The notes under the pieces: generated by a model | The model's input: only the letters and a program-made list of their open reading frames with translations | Database searches by the model: none | What the model was told of the DNA's origin: nothing | Made by a program: the position numbers and the translations under genes | In this document: piece after piece, positions 1 through 12,374 of the stretch | Position numbering within the stretch: position 1 is the stretch's first letter | How the letters are laid out: every line of letters starts with the position of its first letter | DNA from: Marisa cornuarietis | Taxonomy: Eukaryota > Mollusca > Gastropoda > Architaenioglossa > Ampullariidae | Direction of reading: 5' to 3' | Length of the DNA stretch: 64,000 bases | Assembly: GCA_004794655.1 (NCBI GenBank) | Contig: SMMW01000001.1 | Location: 18,104,501-18,168,500 of the forward strand

Positions 1-1428
1 GACAAGTGAATCTGTCATTTCAGATCACACTTTGGGGACTCAAAAATAATTCGAATGCCGAAAAACTCAACTCTATTACAAAATGTACAATATGTTATAC
101 TCCAAACCCTTGAGTCTACTTTAGTTTTTCCGAGAGCTAGTTTTGAGCAACTAACAATGAGCCACAAGAAAATACTTTTTAAACAATTTAATTCCTTTTT
201 ATAGTCATTGTGTTCTTCATTTTAATATCTTAAAGGAACTGAAAATTTGTAAATGTTAAACATTTTAGCAATGCAAACTAATTCTGTAATAGGTGTTGTA
301 GCATTAAAAAGTATGAGAATTTGTAAAACGTTTCTTCTAAACTATATTACCTGAGTTCATTTAAGCATTTGCATCTGTTATAGAAACGAAAATGAACGTT
401 CCAATTTGTCATCAACTTCCGTTTCAAAAGACTATGGCTGATCTTTTACTATCGCTTAACTAAAACGAAGAATAACCTTCCTTAAATTATGAAAAACGTC
501 GCTTGCTTATCCAAACGCAATATCTAGGACTGGCCTCTGAAAATCTTATAGTTTCACAAAAATAATTTAAGAAATATTTTTAAAGGAGGTGTTATGTGCA
601 TGTACAGGATTATGCATCAACATGTCAAACCTAAGACAAGATGGACCTTAATTATACGAAATCACCTCTAGGCAACTGTCTGTTGATAGAAACCAACCAC
701 CTTTCATATCCTACGACATTTCCTTTCTTGTTGCATTGGATTATTCGCTTTTCGTTTTTATTATTATTTCGTAAACGCTTTTAACTCGTTCGTGATCAAA
801 AATAATTTCTATAAGCATTTCACCTTTTCTTCACTGTGTTGCAATCATTTCTTTAATTGTAAACATTTTATTATAAACCAGGTGCAGTCGAAATCTTTCT
901 ACTTCGCACCGTACGCCAGCGAACGAACTTTTCGCAGGTAGGGTAGCATCAACAAACGTCCCGCTCCGGGGTAAACAAATGAATCAGTAAGGGAAGAAAC
1001 TATAATTACCCTTAGGAATTGTTCTATTATAAGTTACTTCCCTTAAAAAGCTGAAAACATCAACAAATCAAGTATTTTGTTATAGATGACAGACGGAAAT
1101 GATTCAATTGATAAAACGCCTTGTTTGCGACATGGCTTTGTACTCCAACAACCAAAACGACAATGACAATGAAAATAGTAAGTAGTATTTAAATTCTTAT
1201 GTATATTCTAATAAAATAGATGTTTTAGGCACTGTATATATTCTGTTTAATATCTTTTGTGAATTTCTACTTGGTGACCTCCTTTCCAAACATGAACTCT
1301 CCCTTCCAAACAATTACCGACTTTAATTTAAATTAATTACGAGAAAACAAAACCTATATTTCTTAAAAGTCACGTTACCTAAATCTTTACGAAATGCTTT
1401 TTAAAATGGTGTATCACATATGTTTGCC
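1..1428. other. 3' flank of R1, no gene seen
   Basis: AT-rich sequence with no convincing open frame. A short stretch near 620-650 (GTCAAACCTAAGACAA) resembles one near 7990-8020 downstream of R2, so this is probably shared receptor 3' flank from the ancestral duplication. Confidence 0.4.
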
Positions 1429-1434
1429 TTTATT
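1429..1434 (-). promoter_or_regulatory. Candidate polyadenylation signal of R1
   Basis: AATAAA on the minus strand, about 30 bases downstream of the R1 stop codon. This is a plausible 3'-end signal but is based on the hexamer alone. Confidence 0.4.
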
Positions 1435-1462
1435 GTAGGTTAATAGTTCTAATATTCAAAAA

Positions 1463-2971
1463 CTACCGGCTGAAATGTTTAATCGTAGGTGGTCGCCGCG
1501 AAGCGAATGAGAAAATAACACAAAGACTTTTTAACTCTTTCCGAAATCTGGAAGACATTACAGAGTAGAGGAAGAATCCGACAGAACAGTTAAGCATAAC
1601 AGGGAGAACAGCGACTAAATGGGTCTGCAGGAATAAAATGTAGTATTGGCCATCTACACGAAACTCTGGGACAGCGAATCTTGCCAATGCCAAGATGATA
1701 TTAAGAGCTGTGCACAGGATGTACGTGCAGGAAATCACCACCAGCATCCTCATCAACACTGCCTGACCTTTCATGTACGTGCTGCAAGAAAACAAAATGA
1801 TTAATATTTTCTGACATTTGTCTAATTCTTAGTGTAACACATGGATTGCTATTTTCGACATTTTATCAATCATTTGAAAATGGCATGAATGATGTGTACT
1901 AACCTTTACATCTGGAATGAATACAGCCAACTAGAACGGCGTTTTCAGTGCACAGCTACATTTAAAATAGACAATTCAAATAATCAAACTAAAGAAACTG
2001 GTTTTTTGATGAATAAAATAGAGTTGGGAAGGTAAAGAATTAATAATAAATCTTCTACATCGACAGCTTTAGTTATAACTTCCCATTGATTTCACGTTCC
2101 CCTGGCAGTCCATCAAATCTCGTGAACTGACTCTAAATGCTTTTACAAATCTGGGCAAAGACATCAAAACTCTGGAAAATCAAAATATATGCAGCGCTTT
2201 CTGCAGTGCGTACACCTACCTGGCTGTGGCTTTTCTCCAGGCCATGGCTACTCTCAGTTTAACTATAATGATCGCTGTGCTTATGCACACAACCGTGAAA
2301 GTCACAAAAGAAAGTGACGATAAAACAATGTTCTCGATAATGCTGAAAATGTTGTGATTAAGGAAAAAAGAAGAATTTGTAAGCATGACTTTCTGTTCTC
2401 CAGTAGTGGTATCGTTTACGACGACTATCTCATACTGTATGGCGTAGACGGAACACAAAAGCTGTATGACGATGAAAGTCACTAAGAGAATGATGGCCAT
2501 CGTCTTGGTGCTGATGAGTGTCGGGGCCTTCATGGGAAACATGACACACACGCACCGCTCTACGGCAATGATCATCGTCACGCAACCGGACGAGATTGCA
2601 AACGCAAAAGAAAGATTGGTACCATGCTTCATCAAAAACCATTTCCAAAATTCCTCCTGATCGGGATAAGCGATACCTACAAAGCAGTAAAAACACAATA
2701 TGAACACTGTAGTAAGATACATGAGGTCGACGAAGGCGAGACAGAAGAGGCAGAGGTTCATCCGGTCTCGCAGTCCCTGGCGATAAAACACGATCATGTT
2801 GAGGACATTTGCCGGGGCCCCAATGAGAAAAAAAGAACTAATAAAGCCGCAGTCTATTATTTTCTCCCATTTTTCAATTTCGTCGAGATTATCTACCTCG
2901 TTTTCAGTGCAGTTACAATATAATATCGAAACATTCGTCTGAAACATAAAGTTAGACTCAGTACAACACAT
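1463..2971 (-). CDS. R1: class A-like 7TM receptor (putative chemosensory GPCR), two exons
   Basis: Coding exon 1 is 2220-2971 and exon 2 is 1463-1781; the intron is 1782-2219 (donor CAG|GTAGGT, acceptor TTGCAG|C). Phase 2 splicing makes an AG+C Ser codon and gives 356 aa. The N-terminus has NVS and NCT sequons (extracellular). Hydrophobic helices are at about residues 41-62, 72-93, 115-136, 157-177, 207-238, 258-284 and 300-323. An ERC motif at 138-140 replaces DRY. TM7 reads NCSVGFFLY, followed by a helix-8-like SSRFRKEL. The TM6 proline of the CxxP motif is Leu here (CTAL), unlike all the other copies. I chose the MCC start because it aligns with every paralogue; an in-frame ATG 20 codons upstream (3031) is possible but looks like 5' UTR. 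The family is a rhodopsin-class orphan; chemosensory function is inferred from its tandem expansion and resemblance to mollusc chemoreceptor families. Confidence 0.85.
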
Positions 2972-3201
2972 TTTCTCTACTCTTTGAGATGTGTGTGCCT
3001 TATATATATATACACACATAAGAGAGAGCATAGAATTAAAAATGATTAATGAAGCAGAAAATGCAAAAAAAAAATCACAATAATTGATTCCATTAGTAAA
3101 GTTTATTAAATCTCTGAGTTTCTCTAATTAAAAATTGAGAGTTGAAAAAAAAATGACATTATTCTTGGCATAAAAACGTAAAGGAAAAAAAAAGACTTTC
3201 T

Positions 3202-3203
<2 letters not shown>

Positions 3204-3246
<43 letters not shown>

Positions 3247-3256
3247 TGTGTGTGTG
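3204..3256. repeat. (GA)n(GT)n microsatellite upstream of R1
   Basis: About 21 GA dinucleotides run into a short GT run, about 230 bp upstream of the R1 start. A second GT run lies at about 3457-3478. Confidence 0.95.
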
Positions 3257-3559
3257 CTCGTGTCCGCCAATGTGTGCACCATTTAGAATGGCAAAAGAAT
3301 CGGAAAATAAAAATAATTTTGCTAATTACCCGTTCTGTTTCTAGGGCAGTGTTGTAAGAAATCAACGAGGAATGAAACTTCATAAAACGATACTATTAAT
3401 GATAAAGTAGTTAAGCTGTGTATTTTTTTAGTGTTGATGATAAAGGTGTTCGTGACATGTGTGTGTGTGTGTGTGTGCTTGAGTGCATGGTGATTTTTGT
3501 CATGAACTGTAATATGGAGAAGGGAAAAATATTTTTTGTGTGAGTTAACCTTCATGCTG

Positions 3560-3910
3560 ATTAATAAGATCTACAACCTTCGCTTTGCAGACGATATGGA
3601 TTTATAAGCAGGCACTAACAAAGATCTATATGACTGTCAGCTCGAGCTTATATAAATGGAGACCAGCACTGACAAGAGCAAAGTTATGAACAATGGCAAC
3701 GGTAAAGCAGCGATCTTTATTAACGGGGTACAACTCGAAGAGGTAAGCAACTTCAAGTACCTTTCTTAGGACGGCAGCTCCTTACCAGATATCCGCATCC
3801 TGATCGCAACAGCAACAGCGACAAAGGCTAGGCTACATAGGATCTGGTGTAGTCATAAAATAAGGTTTACTGCTAGGTACAAGCTGTACTAATTCTATGA
3901 CCGACCAGCC
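3560..3910 (+). mobile_element. Decayed non-LTR retrotransposon reverse transcriptase fragment
   Basis: Translation across shifting plus-strand frames gives IYNLRFADDMDL (the FADD catalytic box of non-LTR reverse transcriptases). It is followed by STDKSKVM, an INGVQLEEV..FKYLS segment and an IRILIATATATKARL..RIW stretch, the order expected downstream of the catalytic box. In-frame stops (after MDL and after FKYLS) and frame changes show it is dead. The exact clade (RTE-like or another) cannot be assigned by eye. Confidence 0.75.
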
Positions 3911-5760
3911 GACCGACCGACTGTAAGGTTGCAGCTGTGAAGCGGAAACGATTGTTAGCCACCTAGCCGTCGTGCGTGGTGAATGGCGCGTCCAGGTACT
4001 TGGTACCTTTTCCAACTGTACTCCGTTCATGTGGGTCTCTTGCTCTTGTCTGTGCTGATCGTCATCAATATGTGCTCGCGCTTTTCTCTAGCTAGTATGT
4101 AAGATTTGCAGCTCGCTGTTGCTGCTTGCCTTCCGATCGAAGTCGTCTTCAAAGCATAAATTACATAATGCCCAACCTGTGATAACCACTATTGTTGGAA
4201 ATAGCTCTCCCATTTGACTGAAGGAGAACGGAGCTCCAGGAGACCTTGTACAGCGCATTGATGGTTCAGACGAGACCCTCCTCAAAGTTGAATTTTTGAC
4301 TCACGTGCCACAGTCCCGCTTGCTAGACTCGGTCAAACGCCTTCTTAAAGCAAGAAAGTTATGGAATAGAGCCTTATCAAAATGCAACCAGGGTGCGGCA
4401 GTTGGAGGTTTGTTTAACTGCGCTCCTGCCCACTATGAAAGTGGTTTGTTCTTATGTTAACAGTTCCGCAACCAGTAAGAAGAGGCTTTTTTGGATCATC
4501 TTCAGGATAACCTTGTTTGGATAGCTAATTAGTGTTGTTGTTGGATAGTTCACGCATTACTCCTGATATGAGTGAGCAAGCCATACCAGAACAGACAAAA
4601 ACAACACAATATTAAAAAAACAAATGACTGACGAAGCAGCAAAAAACTTAGTTATGCCTTATGAAATTTTTAGGAATGTTTTGAATATGTTCTTTAAATA
4701 CATAATAATGACCATCACGTGACCGGTTGATAATATTTAGCAATGGAACCGAAAACAGGACGAAAAAAGGTAGAGAATCTGAACACAGAAAAGATGACTC
4801 CAAGTTCTGGTCTCTTGGTGAAAGACGAGAGATCGAGAAAAATATGCTGGTGTTATATGAATGCTTTTAATACTTCTAGCAAAAAAAGACAGAGAACTGT
4901 TTTTGTTCTCATTTCTCCTTCTTGGGTGTAACAAAAAAAAATACCATTCATTGAAACATTTGTCTTCAAATTCCAAAACTAAATAAAATATACTGTCAAA
5001 TTAGAAATTTTGACTAATATGCACAGATAAAAGTGTACTCAGCAGCCATAGACCACTACCTAATCTTTCTTTATTGTCAAAATGGCGCACAATTCTATGA
5101 GTCGTTGAATATCGCTTCCATCGGCTTCTTTCTGTCCAAACTGAACCTGTATAACACCTGGACGATTCACAACAACTGGAAGCAAACGACTGTAAATATA
5201 AGTCTTTATTGATTAAATTAGAGACTCATTTTCGCTTTCGAAAAATATTTTGCAGTGAAACTTTATTTACCAAGTCTGTTTGTTCTTAAGGAGATAGACA
5301 ACGAAGTTTTAATGAATACTGTGTAAAAAACGCTTATCATCTTGCGCACTATAAACAAACATTAGTCTAAAGAAACAATGTTTCACTCTTCGGGCTGCAA
5401 GAACAATTGATACTTCTATAGTTTCACCTGATTCTTGAACCTTTATCATTCTCCGTTGATAAAAGACGCATAAAGAAACAGTTCTCTTCTCTTTGTAACG
5501 TGAAAAAACTTCATGACACAAAAAATACCACAAAGCATTTTAAAAGTTTCTTTCTTCCAATCTGTGTTCTCGTTTCAAGTGAACCTTTACCCCGACACTC
5601 TATTTTTCCAATCTATGTGTACATTTAAATTATGAGTGACCGACCTGATTCATATTTTCAAGTTTAAAAGCCGTGAGCTCAATCGACAGGGAAAAGATAG
5701 GTGCATACACATATTCTTTACCTTTATTATTATTATTTGAATGCAAATGAAACATTTGTT
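3911..5760. other. Intergenic, no gene recognised
   Basis: Short open frames only (all under 95 codons, none with a recognisable motif). It may include more retrotransposon debris around 3950-4300, but nothing I can name. Confidence 0.4.
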
Positions 5761-5766
5761 GTCCTA

Positions 5767-5767
<1 letters not shown>

Positions 5768-5854
<87 letters not shown>
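5768..5854. repeat. (CAT)n microsatellite
   Basis: About 29 uninterrupted CAT units. Its frames read as poly-His, poly-Ile and, in reverse, poly-Asp; these are artefacts of the repeat. Confidence 0.97.
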
Positions 5855-5954
5855 TTGAAGCCAACAGTTCTTGTCGTCGAAGGTTTCCATAAGACGCAGC
5901 AACAGAGAAGGTATACCAACGAGGAGGTCACTAATGAGGCAGCCTATTCATTCG

Positions 5955-6175
5955 TTTTCTCGTTCCCAAACCAGTCTACACTCAACTGGGGTCACCCGAT
6001 GCACTGTCTGTATGTATATGTACACAGATTAAAGGAATAAAAGGATTCACTCTGAAACACCAAATTTGATCAATAAAGGTATCAATACAATTCTATTATT
6101 ATCATAAAAACTAAGCGTTATGAACGTCCTTCTAACTAAGCAAACACAAAGAAAATGCTTGAACTTACGGTGTCT
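5955..6175. repeat. Dispersed/duplicated block, copy 1
   Basis: Shares with 12375-12565 the sequence from CTACACTCAACTGGGGTCA.. through a TTGATCAATAAAG motif to AACACAAAG. Both lie upstream of a receptor (R1 and R2), so this is probably ancestral intergenic sequence duplicated with the gene, though a repeat family is possible. Confidence 0.65.
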
Positions 6176-6189
6176 AAGAACGTTTGGAG

Positions 6190-6620
6190 AATTCAAATCA
6201 AATCAAATCAATCTTTATTGTATGGATGAGGCAAAGTCTAAGACAGAAATTTGTCTTCAGCTCACAAATCACTACACACGCACAAACATAACAGTATTGA
6301 GAGAATATATATATATATACACACACACATACAAACATAACGCACAAACATACATACATACCCATACAGGAAATTCAACTCATGCATACCCACACCCTCT
6401 CACATATACACTCGAACCTCCTGAGAAAGGTGCCACGTGGCACCTTGAAGGGCATTCCCAAGGGAAACAGTCTTTACTGGGTCTTTTTACACAATTGGTT
6501 CACGTGATCAGCCTTCCGGGAGAGAGGGATAGTGCCATCTCTTCCATCGTGTGCTATCCTAAAGGCCGTCTCCTCCGTTTTTCCAATTTTCATCTTCAAA
6601 AAGCTGCAGTCTAAGTTTAC
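6190..6620. repeat. Retroposon-like repeat fragment
   Basis: Begins with TCAAATCAAATCAATC followed by TTTATTG, the reverse complement of a typical LINE/SINE 3' tail. It then has CA/TA-rich sequence and a palindromic GTGCCACGTGGCACC at 6430-6445. The 164-codon open frame over it has no protein features. Confidence 0.4.
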
Positions 6621-6728
6621 CCAGCGAGCTAAGGCACATTTATAACTCAAAACGAGGCGTTAAAAAATGTATACCTATAAACAACACGTCATCATTCCCA
6701 GATAATTAATTGCGCCTCTTACAGAAAG

Positions 6729-7500
6729 TTGTTTGTCATCTACAGTCTAATGACAGAGCTTAGCATGACGACACCACTGCCCAGTGACTCCCCTGCTTCA
6801 CACCTACTGCAAGATTTTAGCGAGCATTTCACTGGCAAGATCTCAGACATTCGATCGTCCCTAGACTCGATGTCGGTACCTGTAAACATCTCTTGTAGTG
6901 TTCTCCCCTGATACTTTCTTCCACGCTAGTGTGAAGGCGGTAATTCTAAGAGTTAGACCTAGGTCTCACAAGTCTTCTTCTAGAATGCTTAGATGTTTTA
7001 CTTCCTGCAATCACAAATATTTCTAAAGTAGTTTCCCCATCTTTGTTTAAAACATCTTTGTGTTAAACAACTAACCCCCCAGTTTCAACCTACCTTTTCT
7101 CTGTAAGAGAATGGAGAAAGTAGTTTTGACACAGCTCTAAAATTATGTCTGAATACCAGCTCATCCCTCAGTCTCAATCAGCATATAGTACAGAAACTAT
7201 TCTCATGAATAGTAACCACAGACCATGGTTATATTTCTTCCTTGACTCTACATGACCTGTCTGCTGCATTCGACACTATAACACTATAAACCACACTATG
7301 CTACTTCACAGATTTCGCATTCTTTATGAAAGCTCTAGACCCACGCTAACATGATTCAACTCAAATTTAACTGAAAGGACCAAGAATGTGTTGGTCGATG
7401 GTGAACACCCCACACCGCTCCACTATTTTCAAGGTTCTCCGAGGAACAGTACTTAGCTCCATTCTACTCATTTTATACACAAAGCCACGCATTTATTACT
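6729..7500 (+). mobile_element. CR1-like LINE remnant (plus strand)
   Basis: Plus-strand frames give LPSDSPASHLLQDFSEHFTG..ISDIRSSL, the linker that precedes the reverse transcriptase in CR1/Rex-type LINEs. Next comes a decayed VSTYLFSV..EKVVLTQL, then QSAYSTETI, a FLDST..CCIRHYNTI version of the LDLSAAFDTI box, LLHRFRIL, and GSPRGTVLSSILLILY (the PQGSVLGPLLF box). The order is right, but stops and frameshifts occur throughout. This is a dead fragment of about 770 bp. Confidence 0.8.
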
Positions 7501-7823
7501 AGTAGTAGCAATAAAACAGATGTTCAAATCGTTTACCAACTAACGGCTGACACGTTCTAGTAATATATTTACATATTTACATTTATATATTTTTGTGTGA
7601 TACTTGACTACGGCTGTACGAGGGACGTTCCACTTCCTCCCGAACTTGGAAATACATTGAACCCCGAGAATATTTTAAACATTTTTCTCTTATGTTTCAA
7701 CTAATTTTTCATTTTTTCGACATAGTTAAAGTATAAACGATTAAAAATATGTATACTTACACAGGTCATGAAAAAGACATCCTTTGCTTATTCTAAACAT
7801 AAAGCTGTTGAAGGACTAGACTC

Positions 7824-7826
<3 letters not shown>

Positions 7827-7869
<43 letters not shown>
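7827..7869. repeat. (TAA)n microsatellite
   Basis: About 14 TAA/ATA units; similar short TAA/TTA runs occur at 13320-13340 and 56915-56930. Confidence 0.95.
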
Positions 7870-7873
<4 letters not shown>

Positions 7874-7879
7874 GCATCA

Positions 7880-8473
7880 TACAGCTCTGTCTAAGCGATC
7901 AACTTCCCGAAGAATATTTTATAATTTCATGGGTAATGACTAGTTATAAACGTGCCATTTTAGGGGCGTGAACAACATTATACTCAAGCATCAGCCTGTC
8001 AAACCTCAGACAACGGGTGTCACCTTACCTGCTCGTACGGCCAAAAAAACATGAATAAAATCCTCCCTTATCATCATTTCAGTTAAAACAAAGAGATTTC
8101 GTGTTCAGATATCGTCACAGGACACTGTTTGGACACAGGTGATAGAGACACAGGCTGGAAGGGGATTGGTCGGGTACTCCGGGTACTTAAGTTTCAGTTC
8201 CGTAGAAGTTGGGTAGAAGTCATTTCTGGAAACCAACCAACCTGCACGAGTTATTTCCTCTCCTGATGTAGTATTTGATCGTGGTCTTGGGTGCATTTCT
8301 ACATTTTTCTGCATTTAGTTTAAAGGTAATAATATTAGAGCTTATTACACCTGCTTATATTTAAATGTAATGTCGCTACAGCTCCACCAAGACGGAGAAG
8401 CCAGTTGTTAGAAACATCATTTGCTTGAAGCAGTCACTTATGAATTCATAAGAATTGTTCAGTCTGCATAATG
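7880..8473. other. 3' flank of R2, no gene seen
   Basis: Contains a short segment resembling 610-700 downstream of R1 (see the R1 3' flank). No coding signal. Confidence 0.4.
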
Positions 8474-10215
8474 CTAATGGTACAGACAGCAACAGTTTAA
8501 TATCATTGCAGTCTTAGCACACATGCTCTTTAACTCCCGCCGAAACCTAGAAGACATAATAACGTAGAGAAAGAATCCAACAGAACCGTTCACCATAGCA
8601 GGGAGAACAGCAACCATGTGAGTCTCCAGGAATATCATATGGTATCGGCCATCTATACGAAACTCTGGGACAGCGAATCGAGTCGATCCCAGAATGATAT
8701 TAGGAACCGTACACAGAAGATAGGTACAGGACATCACCAGCAGCATCCTCGTCAACACTGCTTGACCTTTGACTTGTACGCTGCAACGAAGTACATATAT
8801 ATATATAATTTGAAATATATTTCTGACATCTTGTTAAATTTAAAGTGTAGCAGTGACTAGAACTTTAAACATGATGCAAAGAAGCTCACGTGTGAAAAGG
8901 CTATGAAAGATAAGTGCTAACCTTTATTTGGAAATGAGACAGAACAGCGTTCTCAGTGCACGACTGTTTAAGATAAGACAATTCTGATGACACAACCCAA
9001 ATAAGTGTGGTTTTCGGACGATTATAAAAACCGTTATTCGTTGATGCAGAAATTAAACGCAAACATCCCTATATACAGTAATTGGCCCTAGGCTATGCTT
9101 TATTTTGTATCTGTGCATGTAGGATTGAGTGCAATTACATAAGGAATTTTTTTTATTGTTTTAAATTTTAAATTTTATCTACTTGCAAGTAAAATTTTTC
9201 AGTCTGTTTGCTGCAGTGTCCAGATTAGATTAAATATTGTGCTTCAGAATTCTTTCTCATCTAATTTATTTTTGATACACACCGGTTAGTAAATGTTGGC
9301 ATCAGTCAAATCTTCCCTATTACCTCATGTTATCTTCATAGTCCTTTTAATCCCCTGAACTGACTGTAGAAATACTTTCACGTTCCAAAGCCTGGAAAAA
9401 CATAAAGGTGATGAAGATACCAATAAAAGCAGTGCTTTCTGCAATTTCAGCAAATAAACCTACCTGGCTGTCACTTTTCTCCAGGCGATCGCTCTTCTCA
9501 ATGAAACTACAATGATTGCTGTGCTTAAGCACACAACAGTAAATGTCACGAAGTGAAATGCAGATAAAACCACATTTTCAACAATGCTTAAAATCATATG
9601 ACTAAGGTAAAGGTCAGAATTCTTTATCACGATTCGATTTTCTCCAGTGGCGTTATCTTTGACGACTATGATAATCTCCTTTATGATGTAGACGCTACAC
9701 AGAAGCTGTATGACGATGAAAGTCACTAAGAGAATGATGGCCATCGTCTTTGTACTGATGAGTGTGGCGGCCTTCATAGGAAACATGACACACACGCACC
9801 GCTCTACGGCGATGATCATCGTCACACAGCCGGACAAGATTGAAAACCCGTAAACAAAATTTAAAGAGTACTTCGTCAACATCCATTTCCAAAACTCCTT
9901 TTGATCGGGAAATGCGATATCTATAAAGCAGTATGAAACCATTATGAACAATGTCGTGAGGTACATGAGATCAACAAAGGCGAGACAGAAGAGACAGAGG
10001 TTCATCCGATCTCGCAGTCCCTGACGATAAAACACGATCATGTTGAGGACATTTGCCGGAACTCCGATGAGAAAGAACGAATTAGTCAACCCGTAACTTA
10101 TTATTTTCTCCCATTTGTCAATTTCCTCATTATTATTTACCTCGTTGTCCTTGCAATTACAATATAACATAGAGACATTCATGTCAAAGCGTACGTTAGA
10201 GTCATCACAACACAT
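8474..10215 (-). CDS. R2: class A-like 7TM receptor, two exons
   Basis: Exon 1 is 9464-10215 and exon 2 is 8474-8780; the intron is 8781-9463 (CAG|GTAGGT donor, GTTGCAG|C acceptor, phase 2). The joined frame is 1059 nt, 352 aa. The N-terminus MCCDDSNV carries an NVS sequon and a YCNC cluster shared with R1 and R3. Motifs are FYRQGLRDRMNLC at the TM1/TM2 loop, ERCVCVMFPMK at the end of TM3, CTVP in TM6 and NGSVGFFLY in TM7, then SSRFRREL. The Cys found at the start of TM1 in most paralogues is Tyr here (ISYGLTN). The intracellular loop 2 sequence (PMKAATLIST) matches that of R6 almost base for base, a likely conversion tract. It is the closest neighbour of R1 and R3. Confidence 0.87.
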
Positions 10216-12370
10216 CTTGTCATTTCTTTGAGAACTGCTTATGAAATAGTCTTTTATCTACAACTCATTTTAAAACTGTCTTAACACAGTTTTCGGCTAC
10301 GTCGTGATGTTTACTCTGCCCCGAGTAAGATGAGTGTGTATATAGATATATGTGTTTGTTTGTGTAAGTGTGAGAGAAAAGAAAAAAACACCACAATTTA
10401 AGACGTAAACGTAAAGCCAACATAACAGATAATACTTTTGTAGTAAGTCGTTCCTTTTGTAAGATAAATATAATTTACAAGCTTCTTTGACAAATAAAAC
10501 ATTAGTATTGGGATGGACAATTATATGACAAACTTTCTCAAAGCAAATAAAAAAAATAAGACATAGGTTTGTGTGTCTTTCGTTCATTCTTTCTTTGCCT
10601 CCCCGCGTGCACATGTGTTTGTCTACTGTGTGTGTGTGTGAATTTTTTTAAACAAATGGAAAAGCAAGAAAGAAAATTTTAATTTTTACCTTAAAATCTG
10701 TACATTTATTGATATAAGATATGCACTGGTATTTATTTTGTAGTTATTGATATTACAAATAAATTCAGCCTTCAGCTATCATTTATTGATTTAAGTGCAT
10801 TCTTCACGAATTACGAATAAAAAGAAACCGATACCTCTTTATCGTGGCGGCGCTTGTGTTATATTGTACAAACAGAGTCCTGTTCATACCTCACCATCAT
10901 GTGTGAATTAGCTGTACAAAGTCTTGGCCGAGTGTTTAAACATTTGCTTCACTGCATTGTCGGGTAGACGTTAGTTTGCTGCAGTCAGGTCGTGAGATGT
11001 GACATAAAGGAACTGTCCGGGTAACTCCCATGAAATTCACGTCTCATCTTGGTCTGATCTTGGCTGACCTGACTAGCCGACATGTTCAGCCATGTGTATG
11101 GTCTTCAGGTCATTAAGAAGTGAATGGCTGAGAGACTAAAGCACAGAGTTGATTCGACTGTTAGTGTTGGGACAGTAATATTATTACATGGGAAGGTATG
11201 GTCATGGCTGGGCCCATTCGACCCAGGCACTGGGATGATATGGTTCTGAGGCAGAATAACCGGTTTCCACTGATGAGACAATTATGATTCGCTGGCCTGT
11301 AGAGCTGCTCGTACAGGTTTTAGTTCTGTAAGCTCAAATAGCAAGACGAACAGCAGACATTTTAGATACAAAATCAGGCCAAAATTTAAAATAATAAATG
11401 TTTTAAATTGTGGTAAAAGAGATTTGTTATACTGATTATTCATTGTCATATTTACGTATATGGTGTCAAAAATTGTGAGCTGGTGTTCATGTTATGTGTT
11501 TTAAAGGCTTGTGGGATTTAACATTGTCTTTATTTCATTGAATTTTTAGGGATACAATTTTTTTATAGTTAAAGACTACAACTACAGCCATATCAACTCT
11601 AGCATCTAATAAATTGTCTGCGGTCTTGGTCTGAGGCAGTAAACTGAGTTTTATAGACAATTTCTTTGCGCACAATACCGCGCGGTAAATCAGTGCACGC
11701 CACTAATGCTGTACTGGAAATTAGTAAATAATTTTTGAAATGAGTGTTTAACATTCAGGAGACCAGAAAAAATAGCAAATATACATCGAATCTGGATACT
11801 ATTTATGATACAAGCAGCAGTGGTCGAAAGGGCCACAAGAGGAAGATATACAAGAATTATATTTTTTCTTTACTTCTTTGAATGATAGAAAAACACGAGT
11901 AAGAAATGCATAATTTGTGTCAAAAGAGGAGCCGGTGGGAACAATTTGTAAGCGTTTGTAATGTTATCGGTACGAATATTTTCATAACTTAAAGCATCTG
12001 TTTTTGCTTTTTGGACGTTGTGTGCTTACAACGTGAATGTAACAATCATCGACAGTGAAGTTCAGATTATTCTGGGAGTCAAAGCCTTGAACTCAATTTG
12101 TAACGTGTTTAATAAATGCCAATAAAACTAAAATCCTATCGTGGAAATCATTTAAATAATTTATCATCATCATTACCATAAACTGGAACAGACCGGACCC
12201 GGAGCCGGCTGGCATGTTCGTGAAGCCAAGACGCCATTAATTAATTGTCATCCGGGGAACTCGATAAGAGGAAGCGACGACGAAGGTGCGCCAAAGGGTT
12301 GGACTTGTACATTTGACAGGAGGTCACTGACTGGTGGTCTTTGCATTCTTTTACGTTTGCCTGCTGATTG
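10216..12370. other. 5' flank of R2 and intergenic, no gene recognised
   Basis: GT-rich stretches at about 10318-10378 and 10627-10640 lie upstream of R2. The region around 10850-11340 is less AT-rich than its surroundings but has no open frame or motif that I recognise. Confidence 0.4.
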
Positions 12371-12374
12371 AGCT

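Noticed and set aside
2972..3031. Upstream ATG giving R1 a 20-residue longer N-terminus
   Set aside because: The added residues come from a TA/CA-rich stretch and have no counterpart in the paralogues, which all start at the MCC/MSC-type Met.
3833..4285. Minus-strand open frames next to the LINE fragment, one containing MNGVQLEKV
   Set aside because: Short resemblance to the nearby LINE motif but the rest does not match; could be an inverted fragment, not supportable by eye.
5701..6040. Open frames with long poly-His, poly-Ile and poly-Asp runs
   Set aside because: They are the three readings of the (CAT)n microsatellite and have no other coding evidence.
6120..6614. 164-codon open frame
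   Set aside because: Low-complexity CA/TA content, overlaps retroposon-like sequence, no domain or splice context.
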